Shown one piece after another: positions 1 to 6,754 of a DNA stretch of 8,693 nt; position 1 is the first letter of the stretch, and each line of letters begins with the position of its first letter. Both the position numbers and the translations under genes were made by a program. This stretch comes from Candidatus Atribacteria bacterium 1244-E10-H5-B2 (GTDB taxonomy: Bacteria > Atribacterota > JS1 > SB-45 > 34-128): NCBI GenBank assembly GCA_003575245.1, contig NMQN01000164.1, forward strand, positions 1 to 8,693, in the 5' to 3' direction. The notes beneath the pieces were generated by a model. The model did no database searches. It saw only the letters and a list, made by a program, of their open reading frames with translations, and was not told the DNA's origin.

Positions 1-1438
1 GTGGTTTCTTAACATCTATCTTCTCTTTCTTGACTGCTTCGATGTCTGCGAGAGATACTTTTTTCTTTACCATTTCTTCTGCCAATTTAATCTTAGGAAC
101 AGAAGGTTTTTTTGGGTCAACTTTTAATATTTCTTTAGCTTCCTCTATAGTGGCAGGGACAATTTCCTTTTCGTTTAATCCTGGTATAGTAGGTTCTACT
201 GGAGGTCTAGGTTCTACTGCCAACGCAACAGCTTCTGGTTCTGCTGGCATAATTCCTTGCAATTCTGCTATTTTTCTAAATGATTCTTTTATATCACCTT
301 TATTTTGTATAACATTATCTACCACTTCCATCGTTTTTGTGGCTATTTTTGCACTGCCTACAACACTACCGCCCAATCCCCCCAATACTACAGCCATGGC
401 TAAACCGCCATAAGCAGCCTCACCCATCTCTTTAACTAAGGGGCCAACAGACCAATCCTGGGGTAATCCGACAGCTTGCTTTATTCCTTTTTCTATTGGA
501 ACCATAAAAGCCTCTTGCCAAGCCTGCAAGGCAACATCTTTAATAAATTCAATACCTAATCCACCATATTTACTAAGTAAGGTTTTAGACCCTTCATTAA
601 TAAGTGCTTTCCCACCACTCTTTAATATTGTGGCTAATCCCATAAATACCGGCAATTCAGTAGCCATCTCACCAGCACCAGCTAAAACACCACCAACAAC
701 TACTTTTAAATATGGTATTTCTTTACCTAATTCTTCATATTCTTTTTCAATTTCTCTCGCATGTGTACCAGCAGCAGCTACTCCAAAAGGAGCCATTTGG
801 GTAACTCTGGTTATAATTTCAGCTAATGGTTTTGCGGCAGCTATTCCAGTAACGACAGGCATTCCTGCACCCATCGCTACGGCACCTACAACTTGGGGAA
901 CAGCTTGTACCCCTGTGCCGATAAATTTTTTCAACCAATCTTTACTTTCTGCTTGCTCCCGACTTTCGATAGCTATTTTTTCAGAATCCTTTACTATCTT
1001 AGTTAATATTTCAGTAGTATTTATTTTATAAGGGTCTATACCATATTTTTCTTTGAATTTTTTTGCTTTTTCAATATCAATTGGTATTATTTTTTGAATG
1101 GGGTCGGTTAATTTAGTTATGCCCATATCAATTAATCTAAAAATATTTACTAAACCCGCTTGATATTGACCTAAACCTGCTTTTAAAGAATGTTTAACAA
1201 CATTTCCCCAAGTTGGTTCATCTTTAGGCAATTCTATACCAATTCCAGCTTTAACGCCTAATCCTAAAGGAGTTTTAATTGGTTCAGTAATAGGTGGAAT
1301 TTCAACTTCTTTGGCTTTTTCTAAACCCAATTTAGATAGTTCATATTTAGGCAATTCACCTATACCTCTGGTCCTTTGTGCCCAACCAATCTTCTCTTCT
1401 TCCTCTTCTTCTTTAAAAAATCTATCTAATCTATTCAT
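1..1438 (-). CDS. Large phage protein with Gly/Ala-rich hydrophobic segments, likely internal virion/ejection protein (3' end missing)
   Basis: An uninterrupted minus-strand frame runs from an ATG at 1436-1438 off the left edge, giving 479 residues without a stop. An AAGGAG site lies 5 bases before the ATG. The N-terminus is polar and acidic (a run of Glu at residues 10-15). Hydrophobic Gly/Ala/Val-rich stretches follow at about residues 172-203, 245-271 and 340-365, separated by charged helical sequence. From about 400 it turns Pro/Glu/Lys-rich with low hydrophobicity, which looks like a linker to a further missing domain. I recognise no catalytic motif. Phage ejection proteins and large polyvalent proteins can combine Gly-rich, potentially membrane-inserting helices with long charged regions, and this gene follows other virion-like genes, so that role is my best inference. 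A tape-measure protein or polymorphic-toxin-like carrier is the main alternative. The reading frame is certain; the function is not. Confidence 0.6.
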   Translation of the reverse strand, partial: MNRLDRFFKEEEEEEKIGWAQRTRGIGELPKYELSKLGLEKAKEVEIPPITEPIKTPLGLGVKAGIGIELPKDEPTWGNVVKHSLKAGLGQYQAGLVNIFRLIDMGITKLTDPIQKIIPIDIEKAKKFKEKYGIDPYKINTTEILTKIVKDSEKIAIESREQAESKDWLKKFIGTGVQAVPQVVGAVAMGAGMPVVTGIAAAKPLAEIITRVTQMAPFGVAAAGTHAREIEKEYEELGKEIPYLKVVVGGVLAGAGEMATELPVFMGLATILKSGGKALINEGSKTLLSKYGGLGIEFIKDVALQAWQEAFMVPIEKGIKQAVGLPQDWSVGPLVKEMGEAAYGGLAMAVVLGGLGGSVVGSAKIATKTMEVVDNVIQNKGDIKESFRKIAELQGIMPAEPEAVALAVEPRPPVEPTIPGLNEKEIVPATIEEAKEILKVDPKKPSVPKIKLAEEMVKKKVSLADIEAVKKEKIDVKKP

Positions 1439-1447
1439 TTACACTCC

Positions 1448-2653
1448 TTAATAAGTTGAAATCAATGAAATATCTCTTGCTTCACTAGGTAGATACCCCT
1501 TTATCCTACTGGCTACATCCCATGCCTTCACTGTCCCAATCTCTTCTAATGACAAAAATTTAATTAATGTTTTTATATCTACATCAGGATATTTTTCCAT
1601 TAATTCCCTGACTTTTTCTTCATAAAGTTTTTGGAGAGTTGTATATGCTTCTTCAACTGTCATCTTTTTACCACCAAGATTTATTTCTTTGGGAGTTCCA
1701 TCTTTATCTAATAATCTTATTTTTCCACCTTCATCTAACAATTGGTCTTTTATACCGGCTTCTAAATCTTTTACATCTCTTAACAATCTATCTTTCCAAG
1801 TTGCATCCTCTGTTTCATAAGTAGATTCACTTTGTTTTAAATCAAATAAGTATCTATCCCAATCTTCTTCACTCTTAACTGTATCTTCCCTTTTCCTCCA
1901 GTATTCTATGTCAGTCCTTTTAACTGGTTCTGCCTCTGGTTTCACTCCACTTCTTAATGCCTCTTGCGTTATATCGGACATATCTATCTCTGGAAATTGT
2001 TTTTGGAAGCCTGGTTTCACCTTATTAAATGTTTCAGGTGGGACATCTTTATATTTATATAGATAATTCCATGCATCACTATAATCTTTAATTGCTGGTG
2101 CTTCAGGTGTTGGAGTTATCTCTTCAAGTCCTCTTCTTTTCCACATTTGCATCCCCATGGCCTCACCAGTCGGACCTCCTGCCATCTTACCTATCTGAAT
2201 CTGCTTTTGAAATTCTATATCTTCAGGTGGAATTGTCATTGGGCTACCATCGGGAAAAGTCGCAGTCATTCCTAATGTGGCTAAATCGGTTGCTGCCTTT
2301 ATTTTTGTTTCCAATAAATCATTTTTGCTCTGAGCTGCCTTTATATTACCTTCCCTAATGTCATTATCAATTTCCGTAAAATAATTAAAAATATCCTTAT
2401 TCATTTTTAAAAGACCTGAAATAAAATAAGCCCTTTCACCTTGATTAGCCGTGTCTAAATTCGCACAAAATTCCTTAGTTGATGGTGAATCATACCATAC
2501 CTGAAAAACCCTTTTAGCTTCCTTTTGTGCTTCTTCTAATCTTTTTTGTTCTTTTTTTAATGCATCAATTTTGGATTTTTCCAAGCCCATCGCAAATCCA
2601 GAGCTTAATCCACTCGCAAATCCTTTTAAAGCATAACCCCATGTTCCTGCCAT
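1448..2653 (-). CDS. Helical phage protein with Gly-rich N-terminus, putative internal virion protein
   Basis: 401 residues. The start ATG at 2651-2653 has an AAAGGAGA site about 10 bases upstream, which lies inside the last codons of the HNH gene. The N-terminus (residues 1-23, MAGTWGYALKGFASGLSSGF...) is a Gly/Ala/aromatic segment like those at the start of phage internal or ejection proteins. A Lys/Glu-rich probable coiled coil follows at about 25-50. The remainder is charged and mostly helical, with a Pro-rich break near 180-190 and no catalytic motif I recognise. The stop TAA overlaps the ribosome binding site of the next gene (start 1438, 9-base gap), so the two are probably translated together. 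The phage structural role is inferred from the N-terminus and neighbours. No homologous family is identified with confidence. Confidence 0.6.
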   Translation of the reverse strand: MAGTWGYALKGFASGLSSGFAMGLEKSKIDALKKEQKRLEEAQKEAKRVFQVWYDSPSTKEFCANLDTANQGERAYFISGLLKMNKDIFNYFTEIDNDIREGNIKAAQSKNDLLETKIKAATDLATLGMTATFPDGSPMTIPPEDIEFQKQIQIGKMAGGPTGEAMGMQMWKRRGLEEITPTPEAPAIKDYSDAWNYLYKYKDVPPETFNKVKPGFQKQFPEIDMSDITQEALRSGVKPEAEPVKRTDIEYWRKREDTVKSEEDWDRYLFDLKQSESTYETEDATWKDRLLRDVKDLEAGIKDQLLDEGGKIRLLDKDGTPKEINLGGKKMTVEEAYTTLQKLYEEKVRELMEKYPDVDIKTLIKFLSLEEIGTVKAWDVASRIKGYLPSEARDISLISTY

Positions 2654-2654
2654 A

Positions 2655-3269
2655 TCAACTCATCTCCTTTAACAATAATCCCAACAAGATAGGATTATTT
2701 ATTGATTTACTTTTTGATAAATTATCTTTTTTCGTTAATAATCGTAAATTATGTAAATTCCAACAACTTTTAAATTCTCTATCTTCGGGTTTATTAAAAA
2801 CAAATGCAATTATCGGAATTATATGATCAATGTGTAGTCTTCCCCTTAAATAATCTTTCCAAGTATATCCCTTTGGTATTGTTTTCTTTAGATGTTTTAT
2901 TAAATCGCTCAATGTATAACCGACAATAGTTTCCCAATGACGACCAGATTTATTTCCCTTTAATGATATACATATTTCTTTACTCACCTTGCTATTAAAA
3001 TTAATTTTCAAATCTGTTTTACGTTTTATATTCATCCACAATCTATGATTTTCTTTTTGAGTATTCCTATATTGTTTCGTCTTTTTTGGATTGTCTTTTT
3101 GCCATTTCTCCATATATTCTTTACGTTTTTCAAGATGATTTTCACGATATCGCCTATTTTGTTCTTTCATTTTTTCTGGATTATTCTTTCGCCATTGCCT
3201 TTGGTATATCAATAATTTTTTATGATTTTCCTTACGATATTCTTTCTTATATGCTTTTCTATTAAACAT
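2655..3269 (-). CDS. HNH endonuclease with basic N-terminal repeats
   Basis: 204 residues. The C-terminal half carries the HNH core: HIDH at residues 146-149 (RLHIDHIIPI) gives the metal-binding and general-base histidines, and NLHNLRLLTKKDNLSKS at 171-187 is the closing half of the fold. The N-terminal 75 residues are an extremely basic array of about five 15-residue units, each with an N/D-H/N/P-x-K-type core (near 14, 29, 44, 59 and 74) followed by Tyr/Trp/Arg-rich helix. They probably wrap DNA. Such stand-alone HNH genes are common in phages as free-standing homing endonucleases. The start ATG overlaps the end of the upstream GNAT-like gene by 8 bases, and the stop is one base before the next start. 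It therefore sits precisely in the operon without disrupting neighbours, and its last codons supply the neighbour's ribosome binding site. A role in packaging-associated nicking is less likely given its position. Confidence 0.85.
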   Translation of the reverse strand: MFNRKAYKKEYRKENHKKLLIYQRQWRKNNPEKMKEQNRRYRENHLEKRKEYMEKWQKDNPKKTKQYRNTQKENHRLWMNIKRKTDLKINFNSKVSKEICISLKGNKSGRHWETIVGYTLSDLIKHLKKTIPKGYTWKDYLRGRLHIDHIIPIIAFVFNKPEDREFKSCWNLHNLRLLTKKDNLSKSKSINNPILLGLLLKEMS

Positions 3270-3687
3270 CCTTCACTTCCTTTTCATAAGTAGTAAAGGC
3301 CCTTTTAAAACCAAATTTACTTGTTCGCCTTTCTATCACTTTTTCGTTCCTATCTGCTATAAAATATATTTTTTTAACATTAATTTCCTTTGCTTTTTTA
3401 TCTCCGAGATCTACAAATTCTCCTAATAATTTAGGATAGTGAGCGTTTACCCATACGAACAACATCAATAAAGCCAGATTGCCCTCCATATCTTTGAATA
3501 ATCGCAACACTAAACACCCATTCATTTTCCCATTATCATAACTAGCATAGGTAAAAGTATCTTTATTGTATATCCCTGATAGCATATAAGTATAGAGGGT
3601 ATTTGCATTTAACCTACACTCTTTTACCTCTTGTAACTTATCACATATTTTTAAAAAGATATCATTAGAAAAAACTTGTTTTATCAT
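3262..3687 (-). CDS. GNAT-like small protein, possible phage internal core assembly protein
   Basis: 141 residues when started at the ATG at 3685-3687. I prefer this start because it overlaps the upstream stop as ATGA (3684-3687), a standard translational-coupling arrangement. A longer start at 3729 would lie well inside the upstream gene. The pattern fits the GNAT fold: a charged N-terminal helix, a central strand GCLVLRLFKD (57-66), a hydrophobic helix or strand (71-83), then KKIYFIADR (105-113) and a closing GFKRAFTTYEKEV (126-138) typical of GNAT C-termini. The acetyl-CoA loop (Q/RxxGxG/A) is not clearly present, so catalytic activity is doubtful. Phage T7 internal-core protein gp13 has been related to this fold and sits among ejection-protein genes, as here. 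That parallel is an inference from position and pattern. Confidence 0.6.
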   Translation of the reverse strand: MIKQVFSNDIFLKICDKLQEVKECRLNANTLYTYMLSGIYNKDTFTYASYDNGKMNGCLVLRLFKDMEGNLALLMLFVWVNAHYPKLLGEFVDLGDKKAKEINVKKIYFIADRNEKVIERRTSKFGFKRAFTTYEKEVKDV

Positions 3688-4754
3688 AATCCAAAAATGT
3701 AACCAGCTGTTGTTCCAATCGCACCCCAAAATCCCTGAGCTGCTGCAGCCTGATTAGCTGCTTCCGCTTCTATTTCTGCTAATTCTACCTCGTGTTCTTG
3801 TTGGTCATCTTGTAATATTTGGGCCCACTGATTAGCTAAATTAATATTATTTTGTGCATATGCTTGATTTAATTCCATCTTTATTAAATCAAATTTCGCC
3901 TGCCATTCTGTCATAACACCCAGTACATCAGCCTGAAATTGTGCCATAGTAGCCTGCACTTTAGCCTGATAACCTACCATTCCATATTCGGCTGCCACTC
4001 CGTATTCGGCTAAACCATATCTAGCTTCCATCTCCCATTGAGCCATTTTAGGCTGATAGGTCTTCCAAGATTCCTCGGCTAAATACCCTATAAATTGAGC
4101 AGTCGCACCCATAGATTTTTCAAATGAAGCCATTTTCATCACGGCACTTGATATCTGAACATCTCTTATATTATTGGCTATGGCTACTGTGGTATTTGAC
4201 TTAATGGTCTGTGTATTGGCAAAGACAAAACCTGAATTAGTAATACCCCGACTCTCCATATTATTCCGCATTACCCTTATAGATTCCGCTTCTCTTGCCT
4301 TTAAGATATCAGTTGTCCGCTGAATCATTTGAGTCTGCACTTCTTCAGGGATACCATATCCACCTGCTTCTCTCCACTCTCTTAATGCTGTACCATATTC
4401 TTCTTCCCAAGCGATCTGTTCTGGACTCTTTTCATAAGGTGGCACTTCAGGCACCTCGGGTATTACCGGTGGTGTAGGTGCCGGTGGCATAGTTATAGTT
4501 GGTACTGTAATTGGTGGTACTTCTGGTAGTGGGATTGGCGGTGCAGTTGGTGGTGCAGTTGGTGGTGCAGTTGGTGGTGGTTCAGTAACAGGTTCTTCGG
4601 GTGGTACTTCTTCCTCCGGTGGTGGTTCAGCACCCTCAGGTAATGTTCCCTTTAATCGATATTGTCTATAGGCATCACCTATTTTAGTTGAAGTAGAAAG
4701 TCCGTGTCCTTCCTGATATTTTGCTTTAAATTCTGCATAAGTCATTATTGCCAT
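3684..4754 (-). CDS. Proline-rich phage structural-type protein with hydrophobic C-terminus
   Basis: 356 residues. There are four regions: a short helical head (1-38); a Pro/Glu/Val-rich linker (about 39-106) with three TAPP repeats at 62-73; a long, mostly helical body (about 110-335) rich in Ala, Gln, Glu and Met; and a Gly/aromatic hydrophobic tail (340-356). An SRGITNSG segment at 168-175 resembles a turn seen in phage internal or head-tail proteins. No signal peptide or enzyme motif is visible. The start ATG at 4752-4754 has AGGAG 11 bases upstream, inside the end of the radical SAM gene. The next in-frame ATG (4743-4745) is too far from it. The stop overlaps the next ATG by four bases (ATGA). 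Helical body plus Gly-rich hydrophobic end and co-translation with a GNAT-like gene suggest an internal virion or ejection protein. This is inference. Confidence 0.6.
   Translation of the reverse strand: MAIMTYAEFKAKYQEGHGLSTSTKIGDAYRQYRLKGTLPEGAEPPPEEEVPPEEPVTEPPPTAPPTAPPTAPPIPLPEVPPITVPTITMPPAPTPPVIPEVPEVPPYEKSPEQIAWEEEYGTALREWREAGGYGIPEEVQTQMIQRTTDILKAREAESIRVMRNNMESRGITNSGFVFANTQTIKSNTTVAIANNIRDVQISSAVMKMASFEKSMGATAQFIGYLAEESWKTYQPKMAQWEMEARYGLAEYGVAAEYGMVGYQAKVQATMAQFQADVLGVMTEWQAKFDLIKMELNQAYAQNNINLANQWAQILQDDQQEHEVELAEIEAEAANQAAAAQGFWGAIGTTAGYIFGL
4540..4575. repeat. Three exact 12-bp tandem repeats in Pro-rich linker
   Basis: Three identical copies of ggtgcagttggt on the plus strand (4540-4551, 4552-4563, 4564-4575) encode the TAPP repeats of the overlapping Pro-rich protein. 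The repeat length is a multiple of three, so slippage would change linker length without breaking the frame. Confidence 0.85.
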
Positions 4755-4760
4755 ATATAA

Positions 4761-6029
4761 TCACTCTCCTATTTTCCCCTTCATTTTTACCCCTTTATCT
4801 TTGTCTTCCGCTAAATCCAAAATTACTTCAGCAATATTTTTTAGTATTACGTTTTGTGCCTCTAACATTTTTTCAAGTTTATCTAAGGTCACCCTTGATT
4901 GCTCAAAATCTTTTCTCTGAGATTTCCTAAATTGATTCATAAATTGTTTGTCACTTTTCATCTCTTCATACACCCGTTTTGCTACCTGAAATTGTTTAGT
5001 AGCTACTATACAGTTACTTTGTGAGTGTTTTGTGATATCCTTATAATTTACATAATTTGAAGCTAAACATTGCCCACCACAGAAAAGTACCTGGCATTTT
5101 TTACAATCCTCATTTATCTCACAGTTGAATTTACCACATTTATCACGAAGTTCCTGATTGATATAACCAGAAAAGATATTTCCCAGTTCCCACTCAGGCC
5201 ACGATGTAAATCTATGGCAAGGAAAAATTCCGCCCTCAGTTCCTATTGCCAGATATTTTTTACCTGCCCCACAAGGGGAAGGCAATTTTTTATTTACCAG
5301 TATTTGCCGAATGCCTTTATAGATATAGTTGAAAGCAATTTTTTTCCCTTGTTTTGCCCTATTAATCTCATAATTCCCTATTAACTTAAATTGCTTATCA
5401 AGTTCCTTAATCTCATCTTCATTCAATTCCGTATAAGGATCAGTAGCAAAGGTAGGGGCACAACTTTGGAAATGGAGGTCTTCAAGTAAAAATTTATAAT
5501 TCTCAAAAAGATAAGGAATTGTATCAGGGGCATAGGTCATACGGGCAACTACCTGAGGCTTTGCTTGGAGCAATCTATCCAAATCTTCCACAGTTCTATC
5601 ATAGCTTCCTTTTCCATCAGCAAAAACCCGATATTTATCATGAAATTCTTTCTTGCCATCAATAGAGAAGAGAATCCCAATATCATTATTGAGAATCCAA
5701 TCAAGTCTTTCTCCTGAAAGTAGCGTCCCATTTGTAGTAATACTATATGAGATATTCTTTCCAGTTTTTTTACTTTTTTCTCTCCCGTAGATTACAATTT
5801 CTTTTAATAAATCAAATTCTGTTAGAGGTTCACCCCCAAAGAAGGTTAATTGGAGATCCTTATCATCTTTTGAAATTTCAGGATTAAACATCCAATCAAT
5901 CATAGCTTTTCCCACTTTTATATTTGATTTCTTTGGATTTTTATCTATAAAACAATATTTACACCTGCAATTACAATCCTCCGTAATTATCCAGGTAAAA
6001 TGGCTTATTCCCATCCCATTATTTTTCAA
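4761..6029 (-). CDS. Radical SAM/SPASM enzyme, putative peptide/protein maturase
   Basis: 422 residues. The radical SAM core is complete: CxxxCxxC at C19/C23/C26 binds the [4Fe-4S] cluster that cleaves SAM, GGEP at 65-68 contacts SAM, and ITTNGTLL (97-104) and FSIDG (121-125) are the usual strand motifs. A SPASM domain follows with C253, a Gly-x4-Cys ending at C271, then C298, C303, C309, C312, C317, C321 and C340, enough to bind two auxiliary clusters. This layout resembles anaerobic sulfatase-maturating enzymes and RiPP maturases that modify Cys, Ser or other side chains. A charged helical tail (about 345-422) extends past SPASM. I see no N-terminal peptide-recognition (RRE) domain. The start is TTG, chosen because AAGGAGG lies 7 bases upstream. 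The gene overlaps the glycosyltransferase by 11 bases and is two genes after the CXXX-repeat protein, its most likely substrate. The substrate is inferred. Confidence 0.9.
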   Translation of the reverse strand: MKNNGMGISHFTWIITEDCNCRCKYCFIDKNPKKSNIKVGKAMIDWMFNPEISKDDKDLQLTFFGGEPLTEFDLLKEIVIYGREKSKKTGKNISYSITTNGTLLSGERLDWILNNDIGILFSIDGKKEFHDKYRVFADGKGSYDRTVEDLDRLLQAKPQVVARMTYAPDTIPYLFENYKFLLEDLHFQSCAPTFATDPYTELNEDEIKELDKQFKLIGNYEINRAKQGKKIAFNYIYKGIRQILVNKKLPSPCGAGKKYLAIGTEGGIFPCHRFTSWPEWELGNIFSGYINQELRDKCGKFNCEINEDCKKCQVLFCGGQCLASNYVNYKDITKHSQSNCIVATKQFQVAKRVYEEMKSDKQFMNQFRKSQRKDFEQSRVTLDKLEKMLEAQNVILKNIAEVILDLAEDKDKGVKMKGKIGE

Positions 6030-6723
6030 TTTTTATCCTCCTTATTTTGCCTTCCTTCGTTGAGAAAGTTTCCCATAATCCCATATGTTCTGTCCACACC
6101 GAAGCATGAACCTTAACTTTAAATCCTCTCTTTGTTGCATCTTGGCAAAAGCTAAAATCTTCTGCCTCACGGGGTGAGGTAATCCTCCATCTATAATCCT
6201 GGCTATTAAAGACTTCTTTTGAAATCATCATGCAATCATTACCAGTCCAATCTACATCAATTATCTCATTAGGCTGGAAATCACCTTCAGGATACCAACT
6301 AGTACCATTTTGCCTTTTAATATAATTATTAAACCAAGGCTTCATACTTGTATATGGCTCGCATCTTCGGCAGACAAGACCACCTGAGATACCCTCATTT
6401 ATATCAATTAGCATCCTAATTGTCTCTGGATGGCACACAACATCGGCATCAAGAAAAAAGATATAATCAAATTTGTTCTTTCTGGCATAATCTATTACTA
6501 TGTTCCTCCCATTTCCAACTGCGTCTAACATATCCTCATAAGATTCCATTGTTAGAATTACAGAATCAGGAAATACATATTTTAAAATTGGAAAAACTTT
6601 TTTTCTATCAACCACAAAAACTATTTTATCAGGTTGAGGATTAAGTTTTTTAACCCCCTCCGCAAATTGCTTTAAACAATAAGTTTTTAAATCATCATAT
6701 AAAGTCGCAAGTAAAATTTTCAT
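6019..6723 (-). CDS. GT-A type glycosyltransferase
   Basis: 234 residues from the ATG at 6721-6723. A longer in-frame extension to 6867 exists but runs through the Cys-repeat gene in another frame and gives a meaningless basic sequence. A GGAGG site 6 bases before the internal ATG settles the start. The enzyme starts with a Rossmann-like strand (MKILLATLYDD) and carries the DxD nucleotide-sugar/metal motif as D92-A-D94 in YIFFLDADVV. A TGNDCMMISKEVF acceptor-side segment lies at 160-172, EAEDF at 186-190 probably holds the catalytic acid, and WTEH at 210-213 supplies a likely metal-binding His. It is small, single-domain, cytoplasmic and lacks membrane helices. It lies between the Cys-repeat protein (31-base gap) and the radical SAM gene (11-base overlap). 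Sugar and acceptor cannot be told; the Thr-rich repeat protein or another virion protein is a plausible target, host glycan an alternative. Confidence 0.85.
   Translation of the reverse strand: MKILLATLYDDLKTYCLKQFAEGVKKLNPQPDKIVFVVDRKKVFPILKYVFPDSVILTMESYEDMLDAVGNGRNIVIDYARKNKFDYIFFLDADVVCHPETIRMLIDINEGISGGLVCRRCEPYTSMKPWFNNYIKRQNGTSWYPEGDFQPNEIIDVDWTGNDCMMISKEVFNSQDYRWRITSPREAEDFSFCQDATKRGFKVKVHASVWTEHMGLWETFSTKEGKIRRIKIEK
6037..6043 (-). promoter_or_regulatory. Ribosome binding site fixing the TTG start of the radical SAM gene
   Basis: The minus strand reads AAGGAGG, then seven bases, then TTG at 6027-6029. The next in-frame ATG is five codons downstream and about 22 bases from this site, too far for normal use. 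TTG is therefore the supported start. The site lies within the last codons of the glycosyltransferase gene. Confidence 0.8.
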
Positions 6724-6729
6724 TTTATT

Positions 6730-6734
6730 CCTCC
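6730..6734 (-). promoter_or_regulatory. Ribosome binding site setting the glycosyltransferase start
   Basis: GGAGG on the minus strand lies six bases before the ATG at 6721-6723, in the only sizeable gap of the operon (6724-6754). It rejects the longer frame that would begin inside the Cys-repeat gene. Confidence 0.8.
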
Positions 6735-6754
6735 ATTTCCTATTCTTATATATT

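Noticed and set aside
30..1031. Plus-strand open frames of 127 and 133 codons at the left end
   Set aside because: The minus strand is continuously open from 1438 to the edge with a good start and sensible protein. The plus frames are its shadow and run against the operon.
3688..3729. Longer start of the GNAT-like gene
   Set aside because: It would overlap the upstream gene by 46 bases. The ATG at 3685-3687 gives a standard ATGA overlap.
4761..6029. Dedicated anaerobic sulfatase maturase
   Set aside because: The domain layout is similar, but there is no sulfatase gene in the window and the neighbourhood is phage structural. I kept the broader SPASM maturase call.
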